This document shows positions 45,008-54,495 of a stretch of 64,000 nt of DNA, one piece after another; position 1 is the first letter of the stretch, and the number at the start of each line of letters is the position of its first letter. Position numbers and translations under genes: made by a program. The DNA lies in assembly GCF_029906345.1 (NCBI RefSeq), contig NZ_JARYGY010000007.1:310001-374000 (forward strand). Direction: 5' to 3'. The stretch is from Aquimarina mycalae (GTDB lineage Bacteria > Bacteroidota > Bacteroidia > Flavobacteriales > Flavobacteriaceae). Below the pieces are notes generated by a model. The model was not told where the DNA came from and ran no database searches. It saw nothing but the letters and a program-made list of their open reading frames with translations.

Positions 45008-46099
45008 TTATATTAAACTAACAGCATTATTAGTTTTGGCTGATTTATAGATTGCTTCTACAATCTTGATATCTTTCATTCCTTCTTCACCAGGCACTAA
45101 GACAGTAGTATTATTTATTATTGATAATGCATCATTATCCATCTGTGCAGCCTGTTGATTAGGTATGTATTGATTTAGGAGCGTACTACGGTCACTGGTT
45201 GTACCGTGAATACCTCCATAAGATTGAAATGGTTGCAGTTTATACCAACCTTTTTCACAAGTTATATGTAATTGATTCAGTCCTTCTCCAAAACTGGTTT
45301 TACAATTTGCAATTGCTCCAGATGGAAATTCTAATGAAAAAGTAGTGGTTTCATCAACTTCTGTATAAACCTTAGGTCTTGTTGTTGTATGATTCGCCTT
45401 TAGAACCGTTATCGGTTCTTCGTTGGTCGCATATCGAGTAGCATTTAATGGATATACGCCCATATCGTACATGGCTCCTCCACCCATTGTTTTTTTCTGT
45501 TTCCAATGATTGGAACGGGAATCATAATATCCAGCTTCAGCTTTAATGGTTTTTATATTTCCGTAAGGTTTTGAAATCCCCCATTGAATAATTTGTTGTG
45601 TATTGGGTTCGTGTTGCATCCGATAGCCTATAGAAAGTTTAACATTATTGTCTTTGCAAGCTTTGATTATGGATTGACATTCTTTTGTCGTTCTGGCCAT
45701 AGGTTTTTCGCACCAAACATGTTTACCAGTATTGGCAGCTTTGATCGCGTATTCTGCATGCATTCCAGTTGGGAGTACAATATAAATCACATCGATATCT
45801 GGGTTATCCGCAATTCGATGCATATTTTGATAATTGTAGACATTTTTATCTACTATTCTATATCTTTTTTGCCAAATCGGAATTTTGTTAGGACTGCCAG
45901 TAACAATGCCTGATAATTTGCAATGCTTAGTTAGTTGTAGTGCAGGAGCTAGAAGATCTGTGCTGTAATATCCAAGACCTACAAGACAAACACCCAGTTG
46001 TTTTTTTGAAGAGCTTGCAAAAAGGCTTTGGTAAGGTAATAAGCTGGTGCTTACTAAAAGACTACTGTTTTTTATAAAGGTTCTACGATCTAATGCCAT
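45008..46099 (-). CDS. Gfo/Idh/MocA-family oxidoreductase with Tat-type signal
   Basis: 363 residues. The N-terminus ALDRRTFIKNSSLLVSTSLL is a twin-arginine signal, so the folded, cofactor-loaded enzyme is exported. The Rossmann motif is CLVGLGYYS and the family signature CEKPMARTTKEC contains the conserved EKP. Members act on sugars or inositols with a (usually tightly bound) NAD(P). Substrate unknown. A cupin gene lies upstream on the same strand. Confidence 0.85.
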   Translation of the reverse strand: MALDRRTFIKNSSLLVSTSLLPYQSLFASSSKKQLGVCLVGLGYYSTDLLAPALQLTKHCKLSGIVTGSPNKIPIWQKRYRIVDKNVYNYQNMHRIADNPDIDVIYIVLPTGMHAEYAIKAANTGKHVWCEKPMARTTKECQSIIKACKDNNVKLSIGYRMQHEPNTQQIIQWGISKPYGNIKTIKAEAGYYDSRSNHWKQKKTMGGGAMYDMGVYPLNATRYATNEEPITVLKANHTTTRPKVYTEVDETTTFSLEFPSGAIANCKTSFGEGLNQLHITCEKGWYKLQPFQSYGGIHGTTSDRSTLLNQYIPNQQAAQMDNDALSIINNTTVLVPGEEGMKDIKIVEAIYKSAKTNNAVSLI

Positions 46100-46166
46100 G
46101 GTTACAACTTATATGATTAATTACTAAGTTCTATACCCAACACTCATCTGAGGTTTTATTTTACGA

Positions 46167-46532
46167 TCAAATATCTATATATTGAGAAACGGTTCTTTCA
46201 CTTTCTGTTGTTCCTGTATGCTTAGTCTCCGCTTTTTCGAATAACAATACATGAACCTCTTCTCCATCTTCAGTAGATGGACAGTGTTCTATTCCTTTTG
46301 GAACGACAATAAGTTCTCCAGCTTCAACCTTCACTGTTTTGTCTCTGAATTTCATATATAAAGTGCCTTTTACTACCTGAAAAAGCTCATCCTCATTATC
46401 ATGTTTATGCCAAATAAAATCACCACTTAATTTTGCCAAATATACCTGGTTGTCATCTACCATGGCAATACGATGAGGGTGCCATTGTTTATCAAATTTT
46501 GATAATTTTTCTCTAATATTAATCGCTTCCAT
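46167..46532 (-). CDS. Cupin-domain protein
   Basis: 121 residues, single cupin barrel. Cupin motif 1 is visible as WHKHDNEDELFQVVKGTLYM (two His and one Glu metal ligands) and motif 2 as VPKGIEHCPST (third His). No signal peptide. Small stand-alone cupins include isomerases, dioxygenases and binding proteins; function not assigned. It ends 67 bases before the oxidoreductase start. Confidence 0.83.
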   Translation of the reverse strand: MEAINIREKLSKFDKQWHPHRIAMVDDNQVYLAKLSGDFIWHKHDNEDELFQVVKGTLYMKFRDKTVKVEAGELIVVPKGIEHCPSTEDGEEVHVLLFEKAETKHTGTTESERTVSQYIDI

Positions 46533-46545
46533 AAGTATCTTCTGA

Positions 46546-46941
46546 TTATGAAAACAAGGTACTTATTTCTTTATTGATTCGTATCGGTCTTAACGTTTCT
46601 TTATGGAGCAAACACCATTGAGTCTTAGCAGTAACTACGGTTTTTTGAGAGGATGAATGTATGATTTTGGTGTGACGTTCACTTTTAGCTCCATGATGAT
46701 GATCTATCCAGGTTTGAATAACGAGTTCATCTTTTTCGAAAGCTGGATTTTGGTATTCGATATAATGGTTTAATACTACCCAGACATAAATGTTTCTTAA
46801 TTCAGGATTCGTTTTATACTCCCAGTGTTTTTTAGCAATATCTTGCACCCATTGTAAGTACATTACATTGTTTACGTGGTTCATATCGTCTATTGCAGAT
46901 TTCGGAACGATAATACGTGATTCGAATATTTCAGTGTTCAT
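46546..46941 (-). CDS. Acyl-CoA thioesterase, 4HBT hot-dog family
   Basis: 131 residues with the hot-dog opening IDDMNHVNNVMYLQWVQDIA (conserved Asn/Asp-His region of 4HBT/YbgC-type thioesterases). It hydrolyses acyl-CoA or acyl-ACP thioesters; substrate unknown. 13 bp ahead of the cupin gene, same strand, probably co-transcribed. Confidence 0.85.
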   Translation of the reverse strand: MNTEIFESRIIVPKSAIDDMNHVNNVMYLQWVQDIAKKHWEYKTNPELRNIYVWVVLNHYIEYQNPAFEKDELVIQTWIDHHHGAKSERHTKIIHSSSQKTVVTAKTQWCLLHKETLRPIRINKEISTLFS

Positions 46942-46997
46942 GTGTAGTGATCCTAACTATATTGGGATAAGATACTCAAAATGCAATTATAAAAATA

Positions 46998-48359
46998 TTA
47001 AAAGTGGAGTATTAATTTTGCAATGTAAAAGAATAAGAAAATCCCAAAGATATCATTACTTGTTGTTATAAACGGTCCAGTTGCAATTGCAGGATCAATT
47101 CCTCTTTTGTCAAGGATAATAGGAACAAACGTACCTATTAAGGCTGCTACAATGATCACACTCATAAGTGCAGCTGCAATGGTAAGACTAAATGAAATCT
47201 CATAGTTCATAATAAAACCGAATACAATGATCAAAAGGGCCAATGCAATCCCATTTATTAAACTTAGACCTATTTCTTTAAGTAATCGATTCCAAAGGCT
47301 ACCTTTTACATTATCATTAGCTAAACCCTGTACGATAATCGCCGAGGATTGTACCCCTACATTACCCGCCATTGCAGCTATAAGTGGCGTGTAAAAAAAT
47401 AGACTTTTGTATTTTGGGTTTGTCATTAATTCTTCAAAACCTTCCATAATAAATACACTACCTAATCCCCCAAATAATCCTAAAATTAACCAAGGTAAAC
47501 GTGCTCTGGTAAGTTCCCACACATTATCATCTGCTTCTACATCCTGAGAAATACCAGCTGCCATTTGATAATCTTTCTCGGCTTCATCTTTAATAAAATC
47601 GACCATATCGTCAATGGTAATACGCCCAACAAGTGTGGTCTCATGGTCTACAACTGGAATAGCTTCCAGATCATATTTTTGCATAATTCTAGCAACTTCT
47701 TCTCCATCAGTATCAACATTTACGTAATCTACTTTCGGGATATATACCTCACTAATATGCGCTTTTGCAGAAGCAGTTAGTAAATCTTTTAAGGATAAAC
47801 GACCTTTTAGTCTTTCATCTTTATCAACGACATAAATAGAATGTACTCTGGTTACTTTTTCGGCTTGACGGCGCATTTCACGAACACAGCCAGCAACAGT
47901 CCAGGTCTCTTTAACCTTTACCAGTTCTTTTGCCATTAAACCTCCTGCAGTATCTTCTTCATAAGTAAGCAGTTCTTTGATATCTTCTGCTAACTTTTCA
48001 TCTTCGATTTCAATTTCTGCAATTACCTCTTCTGCACGATCTTCGGGAAGTTCTGCAATTACATCGGCAGCATCATCGGTATCCATTTCTTCTAACTCTT
48101 CCGCAATTTCTTTTACAGAAAGGTTGTCTAAAATACGTTCTCGAAAATCTTCTTCCAGCTCCATAAGAGCTTCCGAACTCTTTTCACTATCTAATAACTT
48201 AATTAGATACGTTGCCTGATATAAATTAAGTTCTTCAATTATTTCTGCGATATCCGCAAAATGGATTTCACTAAGCATATCTTGCAAGCGAGTATCACCT
48301 TCATCTTTGATAAGGTGTTTCACTTGGTTAATAAGCTCATTGGAAATCTCGAATGACAT
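46998..48359 (-). CDS. mgtE: Magnesium transporter MgtE
   Basis: 453 residues, the usual MgtE length. The N-terminal MgtE_N helical domain (about 10-130; ELPEDRAEEVIAEI region) is followed by two CBS domains (about 135-255; AIPVVDHETTLVGRITIDDM) and five C-terminal transmembrane helices (about 275-453) with the pore-region PLIAAMAGNVGVQSSAIIVQ. It is an inner-membrane Mg2+ channel gated by cytoplasmic Mg2+ through the N and CBS domains. Own promoter at 48396. Confidence 0.93.
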   Translation of the reverse strand: MSFEISNELINQVKHLIKDEGDTRLQDMLSEIHFADIAEIIEELNLYQATYLIKLLDSEKSSEALMELEEDFRERILDNLSVKEIAEELEEMDTDDAADVIAELPEDRAEEVIAEIEIEDEKLAEDIKELLTYEEDTAGGLMAKELVKVKETWTVAGCVREMRRQAEKVTRVHSIYVVDKDERLKGRLSLKDLLTASAKAHISEVYIPKVDYVNVDTDGEEVARIMQKYDLEAIPVVDHETTLVGRITIDDMVDFIKDEAEKDYQMAAGISQDVEADDNVWELTRARLPWLILGLFGGLGSVFIMEGFEELMTNPKYKSLFFYTPLIAAMAGNVGVQSSAIIVQGLANDNVKGSLWNRLLKEIGLSLINGIALALLIIVFGFIMNYEISFSLTIAAALMSVIIVAALIGTFVPIILDKRGIDPAIATGPFITTSNDIFGIFLFFYIAKLILHF

Positions 48360-48395
48360 AGAATACTGATTTATGGATTTCTTTACAAACGCTCA

Positions 48396-48403
48396 CAAAG
48401 ATA
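48396..48403 (-). promoter_or_regulatory. -7 promoter element of mgtE
   Basis: TATCTTTG on the minus strand matches TAnnTTTG, 37 bases before the ATG at 48359 and within the gap after rsmA, so mgtE need not depend on the rsmA transcript. Confidence 0.6.
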
Positions 48404-48449
48404 ACCAAAGAATTCAATTGCATTTAAGATTGGTCAAATGAAATTCGTA

Positions 48450-49310
48450 TTAGGATTTTTGGATAAGTAAAGTAAGTTCTACAAACTGATCTACACTTAA
48501 TTGCTCTGGTCGTTTAGCACATATTTCCATTTCCCTAATTTGATCACTTAACTGAAATGTTTTTAAACTATTTCTTAAAGTTTTTCTGCGCTGTCCAAAA
48601 GCAGTTTTAACTACCTTGTAAAATAATTTTTCATCGCATGCAAGTGTCTGTATAGGTTTTCTGATCAATCGCAATACACCACTATCTACCTTAGGAGGAG
48701 GATTGAAAACAGAAGGAGGAACGGTGAATAAATATTCAGCTTCATAAAATGCTTGTGTTAATACAGATAAGATACCATATGTTTTGCTTCCTGGTTTTTC
48801 ACAAATACGTTGTGCAACTTCTTTTTGGAACATTCCTGTAAATTCTGGAATTAGAAAACGATTCTCTAAGGTTTTAAACACAATTTGAGATGAAATGTTA
48901 TAAGGAAAGTTACCAGTAATGGCAAAAGCTTCTTCTCCAAATAACGATTTGATATCGTATTTTAGAAAATCAGCTTCGATCACCTGAAACTCACCTTTTC
49001 CATTTCTGATTTCAGGATGTTCTAGCGGAAAATTAGTGTTCAAATATTCAATGGATTCTGTATCTAAATCCATTGCAATCAAATTTACATCTTTCTGTAA
49101 GATATATTTGGTAAGAACTCCCATACCAGGACCGATTTCGATTACATTGGTGTAATTATTTAATGTAAGTGTATCCCCAATTTTTCTTGCAATGTCTTCA
49201 TCTTTTAGAAAATGTTGCCCTAAATGTTTTTTAGCTCTTACAGCTGTTTTTTCTTGTCTACCATGATTGGTAGACGAATGATTTTTATTTTTTTTGAATT
49301 TAGATGACAT
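48450..49310 (-). CDS. rsmA: 16S rRNA dimethyladenosine transferase RsmA (KsgA)
   Basis: 286 residues. It dimethylates two adjacent adenines in the 3'-terminal helix of 16S rRNA using SAM, late in 30S assembly. Motifs: KKHLGQHFL near the N-terminus, the SAM loop [12 protein letters not shown], and the catalytic motif [13 protein letters not shown]. The ~25 N-terminal residues are basic and variable. Its start overlaps the preceding membrane-protein gene by 11 bases. Confidence 0.95.
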   Translation of the reverse strand: MSSKFKKNKNHSSTNHGRQEKTAVRAKKHLGQHFLKDEDIARKIGDTLTLNNYTNVIEIGPGMGVLTKYILQKDVNLIAMDLDTESIEYLNTNFPLEHPEIRNGKGEFQVIEADFLKYDIKSLFGEEAFAITGNFPYNISSQIVFKTLENRFLIPEFTGMFQKEVAQRICEKPGSKTYGILSVLTQAFYEAEYLFTVPPSVFNPPPKVDSGVLRLIRKPIQTLACDEKLFYKVVKTAFGQRRKTLRNSLKTFQLSDQIREMEICAKRPEQLSVDQFVELTLLIQKS

Positions 49311-49740
49311 CCTGATCTTGTTTTGTATCTGAGTTGATCCTTTCTAAAATAACTTGTTCAATAGTTACACGGTCTTTTTTTCTAAACCAAGAGATTTCCA
49401 GATCAATCCTACGTCCATCTTTAGTTAGTATATATGGTTCAGAACCACCTTTAGACGGATAGAAGTTTTCAATACGATGATAACTAATTTCTTCTTGACC
49501 TATAATCATAGTATCCTGCCCTAAACGAATAGAAGGGTTATTGGATCTAATGATCATAAATGATACACCGATACACACAAGGATAAGGATTGCAAATAGT
49601 AATTTTTCGAAAAGTGAACTTTGTACAAAATAGGCAATTATATCAAAAAACAAACTGATAATAAATACGGAAAATAACGCCAATATAATTAATCCAAAAA
49701 TCTTGATAAAATAAAGTAAGGTTGGGCGATATTGTTTCAT
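49300..49740 (-). CDS. Two-helix membrane protein, unknown function
   Basis: 146 residues with two transmembrane helices (about 12-36 and 43-63) followed by a small beta-rich cytoplasmic or periplasmic domain ([36 protein letters not shown]) reminiscent of PH-like YcxB/PH domains, though this is uncertain. It lies between DUF4286 and rsmA, overlapping rsmA by 11 bases and starting 6 bases after DUF4286. Confidence 0.65.
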   Translation of the reverse strand: MKQYRPTLLYFIKIFGLIILALFSVFIISLFFDIIAYFVQSSLFEKLLFAILILVCIGVSFMIIRSNNPSIRLGQDTMIIGQEEISYHRIENFYPSKGGSEPYILTKDGRRIDLEISWFRKKDRVTIEQVILERINSDTKQDQDVI

Positions 49741-49746
49741 CTTGTT

Positions 49747-50055
49747 TTATTGTTCACTAACAATTTCTAATTCTGTTCTAAAAGCAACAAATTTACCCGC
49801 AAACTTGTTGGATTTAGAGCGAAGACGCTCTGCATCTTCTTCGTAATAGCGCTGCAGAGTTTCATTACTATCCGTAGTGTATTGTACCGAATAAGTGAAA
49901 CCACCCATCTCTTCTTCAACTAATACTTTGCTCATTAATGCTTTGCTGAATTTTCCAGTGTCTAGCATTTCTGGAATATGTTCATTTTTCATCCAATTCA
50001 ACCATTCATCATGAACTGTCTCCTCGATATTAATGGTTACATTGTATATATACAT
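49747..50055 (-). CDS. DUF4286 family protein
   Basis: 102 residues, soluble. YIYNVTINIEETVHDEWLNW at the N-terminus and FTYSVQYTTDSNETLQRYYE match the Bacteroidota DUF4286 family (ferredoxin-like dimeric alpha-beta fold). Function unknown; it commonly sits next to rsmA, as here. First gene of the three-gene operon from the promoter at 50110. Confidence 0.85.
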   Translation of the reverse strand: MYIYNVTINIEETVHDEWLNWMKNEHIPEMLDTGKFSKALMSKVLVEEEMGGFTYSVQYTTDSNETLQRYYEEDAERLRSKSNKFAGKFVAFRTELEIVSEQ

Positions 50056-50109
50056 CTTTGTAAATCGTTCTTAGTAATTGGTAAGTAATATAGTTTACTT
50101 CTAATCGGA

Positions 50110-50117
50110 CAAAGTTA
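50110..50117 (-). promoter_or_regulatory. -7 promoter of the DUF4286-rsmA operon
   Basis: TAACTTTG on the minus strand matches TAnnTTTG, 55 bases ahead of the ATG at 50055. The rest of the gap (50118-50312) shows no gene. Confidence 0.55.
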
Positions 50118-50312
50118 CAAAGAAGCTAAGACCTGTATTGAGTTTTGGATTGGTTTTTATTGAGAGTTTCTATCTTACTTTTATTGGATACGGTTAATTG
50201 CAGTAATTATATCTACCATAGATATGTGAATGCTCTTCCTATAAGGTGCAAAAATCAATCGGATACAATATTATTAACAGCGCATTATGTTTTGAAGAAT
50301 AGTGCTCATTTT

Positions 50313-52100
50313 TTAATTGATAGCGTCTCCTCTCAATGTTCGATATTTCTTTCTGGCGTCTACGAAAAAAATACTATCAGCATGATTAAATATTAGTTTT
50401 TCATAGAGTTCTTTAGCTTTTTCGGGTTCGCCTAATATATTTACATATAATTCGGCAAGCCAGTAATAGGCATCATCTACAAGAATGTCATCATCATAGA
50501 ATTCAATGATTTTAAGGTAATTAACCTTTGCTTTTTCGAATTCTTTTTCTTCTTCAAATAATTTTGCCTGTCTTAAAAATGCTTCATCCTCAATTTTTTC
50601 ACCCTTATGATTAACTAAAATTTCTTCGTATTTAGCAATTGCTTCTTGATTTTTATGCTGAAAAGCTAACAAATCTGCTCTGGCAAAAATCTTTAATGCA
50701 GTTTGAGTCGAATCTTCTAATGAGTTATCACTAATGATAAGACTAAGTTCCATGGCATCGTTAGCGATCAATTGGGAGGTCGAAGATTTTAGTACATCTA
50801 ATTGGGTTTGAGCCCAAGCAAAATCTCCTTTATAATAGCTCGTTTTGGCAACTTTAAATCGAGCATCTTGCGCCAAAAAATTATTTTTTAGTACGTTCTG
50901 TACCTGTGTGTAATAAATGAGTGCTTGATTAAATTTTTGATCTAAAACAAGAATGTCGGCAATTTTCATTTTCGCACGTGATGACTGAAAACGAGATAAT
51001 TTTTCTTCGTCTAACAGGCGCTTTAGAAAATCAATAGCTTCCTGTTTTCGATCTTGATTAAAAGCCAGAAAATGCGCATAATTAATTTGCAATCCAATAG
51101 TTGCGCTGGACTTTCCATACGTGTCGAATACAACATTATATTGCTCATTAATTGCTTTGTATTCCTTTTTGTCCGCAAGATCAGTCTTCGCTTTCAGGAT
51201 AATTTTATGAGCAGTTAACTTCATATCATTTCCTGCTGGAGCTTTAAGAATGTAATCCAGAATCTGAGTAGCAGATTTTATGTCCTTTGCACCAATAGCA
51301 ATTCGGGCAAGACCAATAATACCTTGTAGACCTTGATCTTTTCGTTTGTAGATTGCTTTTTCTTGCACAAAAGCCTTTTTAAACTCCTTTTGTTGCACAA
51401 AGAGCCAACTTAGCATTTCGTTATAGATAATATCGGGATGCTGTTGTAGTCTCTTGATTAATAACCGTCTAAAAATAACATTGGCCTCATTTAGTGGATC
51501 ATCTGTGATATATTGGCTAAAGTTACGTTGAACAATGTTCTTATGATTTGGTTGTAGCTGCACCAGAGAAAGGTAACTACTAAACATCTTCTCTAATTTA
51601 CCTTGCTCTCCATATATTTTGGCAAGCTGTACATTAAAATTAGCACCAGGATTAGAAGCCATTCCTTTTTCAAATATTAAAGCGGCTTCATCTAGGAGAT
51701 TGTATTTTTCAAAAGTTTTAGCAAGAGCATATGCTTCATTTGCGTTGTTGTTATTAAAGCTATTAATCGCTTTATCATAATATATTCTTGCTTTTTGTGT
51801 GTTTTCTTGAAATTCGTAATGATGTCCTAATTCTACCAATAATTGAGCATTATTAGGAGTTCTTTCAATTCGCTTTTGTAAAATTTCTTCTGCCTTATCA
51901 AACTGTTCTAATTGCTGATGAGATTCAACCAGTCCTAAAAGATAATTGATGCGATTAGGGTTTCTGTTATATAGCTTTTGATACACAGAAAGTGCTTTTT
52001 CATATTCACCTTGTTGCATATAATTTTTTGCCAGTTGTTCGGATTGACCAAACATAGGCATAGCAAAAAGAAAAGCTATGTACAAAAAAATAAAGCGCAT
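50313..52100 (-). CDS. Exported tetratricopeptide-repeat protein
   Basis: About 595 residues from ATG 52100 (MRFIFLYIAFLFA...). The signal peptide ends near PMFGQ. The rest is almost wholly TPR-like helix pairs (AKNYMQQGEYEKALSVYQKL, YDKAINSFNNNNANEAYALA, and C-terminal YWLAELYVNILGEPEKAKEL resembling YbgF/CpoB-type TPRs). No DNA-binding or transmembrane helix follows, unlike the TPR-HTH genes. Likely periplasmic scaffold; role unknown. The upstream TTG at 52154 is not favoured because the signal peptide begins at 52100. Confidence 0.8.
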   Translation of the reverse strand: MRFIFLYIAFLFAMPMFGQSEQLAKNYMQQGEYEKALSVYQKLYNRNPNRINYLLGLVESHQQLEQFDKAEEILQKRIERTPNNAQLLVELGHHYEFQENTQKARIYYDKAINSFNNNNANEAYALAKTFEKYNLLDEAALIFEKGMASNPGANFNVQLAKIYGEQGKLEKMFSSYLSLVQLQPNHKNIVQRNFSQYITDDPLNEANVIFRRLLIKRLQQHPDIIYNEMLSWLFVQQKEFKKAFVQEKAIYKRKDQGLQGIIGLARIAIGAKDIKSATQILDYILKAPAGNDMKLTAHKIILKAKTDLADKKEYKAINEQYNVVFDTYGKSSATIGLQINYAHFLAFNQDRKQEAIDFLKRLLDEEKLSRFQSSRAKMKIADILVLDQKFNQALIYYTQVQNVLKNNFLAQDARFKVAKTSYYKGDFAWAQTQLDVLKSSTSQLIANDAMELSLIISDNSLEDSTQTALKIFARADLLAFQHKNQEAIAKYEEILVNHKGEKIEDEAFLRQAKLFEEEKEFEKAKVNYLKIIEFYDDDILVDDAYYWLAELYVNILGEPEKAKELYEKLIFNHADSIFFVDARKKYRTLRGDAIN

Positions 52101-52195
52101 GCTGCAAGTTTTTTTGTAAATATAGCAAAATGCACTTTGATATTGTGTTATCAAGACTGTTAAACTACTTGCAATCTCGTTTCTCTTAAGTAGGA

Positions 52196-53467
52196 CTAGT
52201 CAATGTATTCGAATCCACAGTACGGCACTAAAACATCAGGAACTTTGATCCCCTTAGAAGTTTGATAGTTTTCTAGGATACCCGCTAATACTCTTGGCAA
52301 TGCAAGCGAGCTTCCATTAAGGGTATGCGCCAATTGATTTTTACCGTTACTATCTTTGTATCTTAATTTTAGACGATTTGCCTGATAAGATTCAAAATTA
52401 GATACAGAACTTATCTCTAGCCAGCGATCTTGTGCAGTAGAGAATACTTCAAAATCATAGGTTAGTGCAGCTGTAAATCCAATATCGCCACCACAAAGTC
52501 GTAAGATTCGATATGGTAATTTTAAGTCATTTAGAATCTCTTTTACATGAGTTACCATACCATCCAAAGCTTCGTATGAATTTTCGGGTTTTTCGATGCG
52601 TACAATTTCTACTTTGTCGAATTGGTGTAAACGATTTAATCCACGTACATGAGCACCATACGATCCTGCTTCTCTTCTAAAACATGGTGTGTATCCAGTA
52701 CAACAAATAGGTAAATCGCTTTCGTTTATCAATTCATCTCTAAACATGTTTGTAACAGGAACTTCAGCTGTTGGAATAAGGTACAAATCATCAGCAGTAA
52801 CGTGATACATTTGCCCTTCTTTATCTGGTAATTGTCCGGTACCATAACCAGAAGCTTCATTTACCAAATGCGGAACCTGATACTCTTTATAGCCAGCATC
52901 TGTATTTTTATCTAAAAAATAGCTAATTAATGCACGTTGCAATCTTGCACCTTTTCCTTTGTACACAGGAAATCCAGCACCCGTAATTTTTACACCAAGT
53001 TCAAAATCAATGATGTCATATTTTTTAGCCAATTCCCAATGCGGTAAAGCTCCTTCTTCTAGCACAGGAATATCTCCCTCACGAAATATCTCTTCATTAT
53101 CCTCATCGCTTTGTCCATCTGGAACAGAAGTATGAGGAACATTAGGAATGGTATATAAAAGATTAATAAGTTCCTCTTGAATTTCTGTCAATCGACTTGA
53201 CAGATCTTTAGAACTTTCTTTCAGTTGACTTGTTTTTTCTTTTAAAATAGTAGCTTTTTGAGTTTCCCCATTTTTAAACAGCATCCCAATTTCTTTGGAT
53301 AACTTATTAGAATCTGCAAGCGTATTATCTAGTTTTGCCTGAGTAGCACGTCTTTCTTCATCCAGTTTGATTACTTTTTCCAGTACTGGAGCTGCATCAA
53401 AATTACGTTTGGCTAATGCTTTAATATACGCTTCTTTGTTTGCTATAATTTGTTGTACAAGTAACAT
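52196..53467 (-). CDS. serS: Seryl-tRNA synthetase
   Basis: 423 residues from ATG 53467 (MLLVQQIIANKEAY...). Charges tRNA-Ser. The N-terminal coiled-coil arm (about 30-105) that grips the tRNA long variable arm is followed by the class II core with YLIPTAEVPVTNMFRDE, motif 2 (CFRREAGSYGAHVRGLNRLH) and motif 3 (GSSLALPRVLAGILENYQ). An ATG-free upstream extension (from 53491) is rejected because it lies in the structured leader. A Flavo-1-like RNA precedes the gene. Confidence 0.95.
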   Translation of the reverse strand: MLLVQQIIANKEAYIKALAKRNFDAAPVLEKVIKLDEERRATQAKLDNTLADSNKLSKEIGMLFKNGETQKATILKEKTSQLKESSKDLSSRLTEIQEELINLLYTIPNVPHTSVPDGQSDEDNEEIFREGDIPVLEEGALPHWELAKKYDIIDFELGVKITGAGFPVYKGKGARLQRALISYFLDKNTDAGYKEYQVPHLVNEASGYGTGQLPDKEGQMYHVTADDLYLIPTAEVPVTNMFRDELINESDLPICCTGYTPCFRREAGSYGAHVRGLNRLHQFDKVEIVRIEKPENSYEALDGMVTHVKEILNDLKLPYRILRLCGGDIGFTAALTYDFEVFSTAQDRWLEISSVSNFESYQANRLKLRYKDSNGKNQLAHTLNGSSLALPRVLAGILENYQTSKGIKVPDVLVPYCGFEYID

Positions 53468-53480
53468 GATCTTTGTTTTG

Positions 53481-53568
53481 GGCGATTCCACTCGTTTCCT
53501 CGTGGTCAGGCTATTCGCTATATCCCAGAAAACAAGTTCTGGGGATGCCGCTGCTATCCTTATCGCAA
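53481..53568 (-). ncRNA. Flavo-1-like structured RNA in the serS leader
   Basis: Between an exact -7 promoter (53576-53584) and the serS ATG lies a GC-richer, structured stretch on the minus strand: GCGATAAGGATAGCAGCGGC, a hairpin CCCAGAA...TTCTGGG, GGGATATAGCGAATAGCC, a hairpin CCAC...GTGG, closing AATCGCC against the opening GCGAT. The GATAGCAGCGGCATCC / GGATATAGCGAATAGCC signature is the one recalled for the Flavo-1 RNA family of Flavobacteria; no covariance search was possible. Confidence 0.5.
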
Positions 53569-53575
53569 TGAAGGA

Positions 53576-53584
53576 GCAAATTTA
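53576..53584 (-). promoter_or_regulatory. -7 promoter of the serS leader RNA
   Basis: TAAATTTGC on the minus strand is a full TAnnTTTGC match. Transcription would start near 53570, at the 5' edge of the structured element, giving a leader of about 100 bases. Confidence 0.65.
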
Positions 53585-53688
53585 AAGAAAAGAGTTGTTT
53601 TAGAACCTTGATCTATTGTAGAAATTTTCAAAATACTTTTTTTTACTACACTTGAGTAATGTAGTAGTTTGCGATTTATAAATATGCT

Positions 53689-54495
53689 CTATTTTTCATA
53701 ATCGGCAAGGTCTTTTAGTAATTCCTTAGCTTCATTACTCTTAAAATAAGAGTTCTCAATTATAACATATAGTATTTGCTTACATTTATTTAAATCTTTT
53801 GTTTTTAAATATAACAGTGATTTGTACCAGTATCCTTTTTCAGAGTCAATTAGATCACTATTAATTAAACTATTTAAACTTACTTCTGCTAATGAATATT
53901 CGCCTATTTCCCAATGAGATATTGCCTTGTATACATATAAAGTACTATTGTCCTTATCTTTCTTTAGTAATTTATCAATATATAGTAGTGCTTCTGGATA
54001 GTTTTTATTTTTAAAATTGTTTTCTGCAAAAGCTAAATCGGGATCTACTTCATTAGGGTTTCTGCTAACTAAGGAAGGTAATTCGTAGGTACTATAATTT
54101 ACATAGATTTCATCAATAGTATGTTGATTTTTTTGAGGGTAAAAATTAATTAGTATAACGAATAAAGCTGCTACCGCTGCAGAAAAGTATGCTAATCTTC
54201 TTATTGTATTCTTATTCTTACGCTTATGGTCAATCTTAGCTTTGTGAATTACTTGTTTTATTCTGTCTTCATTATTACGATATAATGTGGCGTATTCTCT
54301 TACTTCTGTTAAATCTATTTTTGAAGCATAACTCCATTCTTCTTCATTTAAAGTTTCTAAAAGTTGCTTCTCTAAAAGAAATTTTTCTCTAAGATTTTGA
54401 TCATTAGCAATTTTATCTAAAAAATCATTTCGTTTCTTTTCCGAAAGTTGATTTCTTAAAAATTGTTCGATTAATATGTCTTCTTCTATACTCAT
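53689..54495 (-). CDS. Membrane protein with cytoplasmic N-terminus and periplasmic TPRs (anti-sigma-like)
   Basis: 268 residues. The N-terminal ~110 residues are cytoplasmic and helical (IEEDILIEQFLRNQLSEKKR resembles anti-sigma or zinc-finger-less ASD-like regions). One transmembrane helix (about 105-123, FSAAVAALFVILINFY) leads to a TPR region (ALLYIDKLLKKDKDNSTLYV ...). It overlaps the sigma-factor gene by 4 bases, the typical arrangement for a sigma/anti-sigma pair; the anti-sigma role is inferred. Confidence 0.72.
   Translation of the reverse strand: MSIEEDILIEQFLRNQLSEKKRNDFLDKIANDQNLREKFLLEKQLLETLNEEEWSYASKIDLTEVREYATLYRNNEDRIKQVIHKAKIDHKRKNKNTIRRLAYFSAAVAALFVILINFYPQKNQHTIDEIYVNYSTYELPSLVSRNPNEVDPDLAFAENNFKNKNYPEALLYIDKLLKKDKDNSTLYVYKAISHWEIGEYSLAEVSLNSLINSDLIDSEKGYWYKSLLYLKTKDLNKCKQILYVIIENSYFKSNEAKELLKDLADYEK

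Noticed and set aside
50145-50396. Plus-strand frame of 83 codons between the DUF4286 promoter and the TPR gene
   Set aside because: It overlaps the end of the TPR gene antisense, has no recognisable domain and atypical codon use.
53641-53665. ACTACA...TGTAGT hairpin as a terminator of the sigma-factor operon
   Set aside because: The T-run is on the wrong side for either neighbouring transcript.
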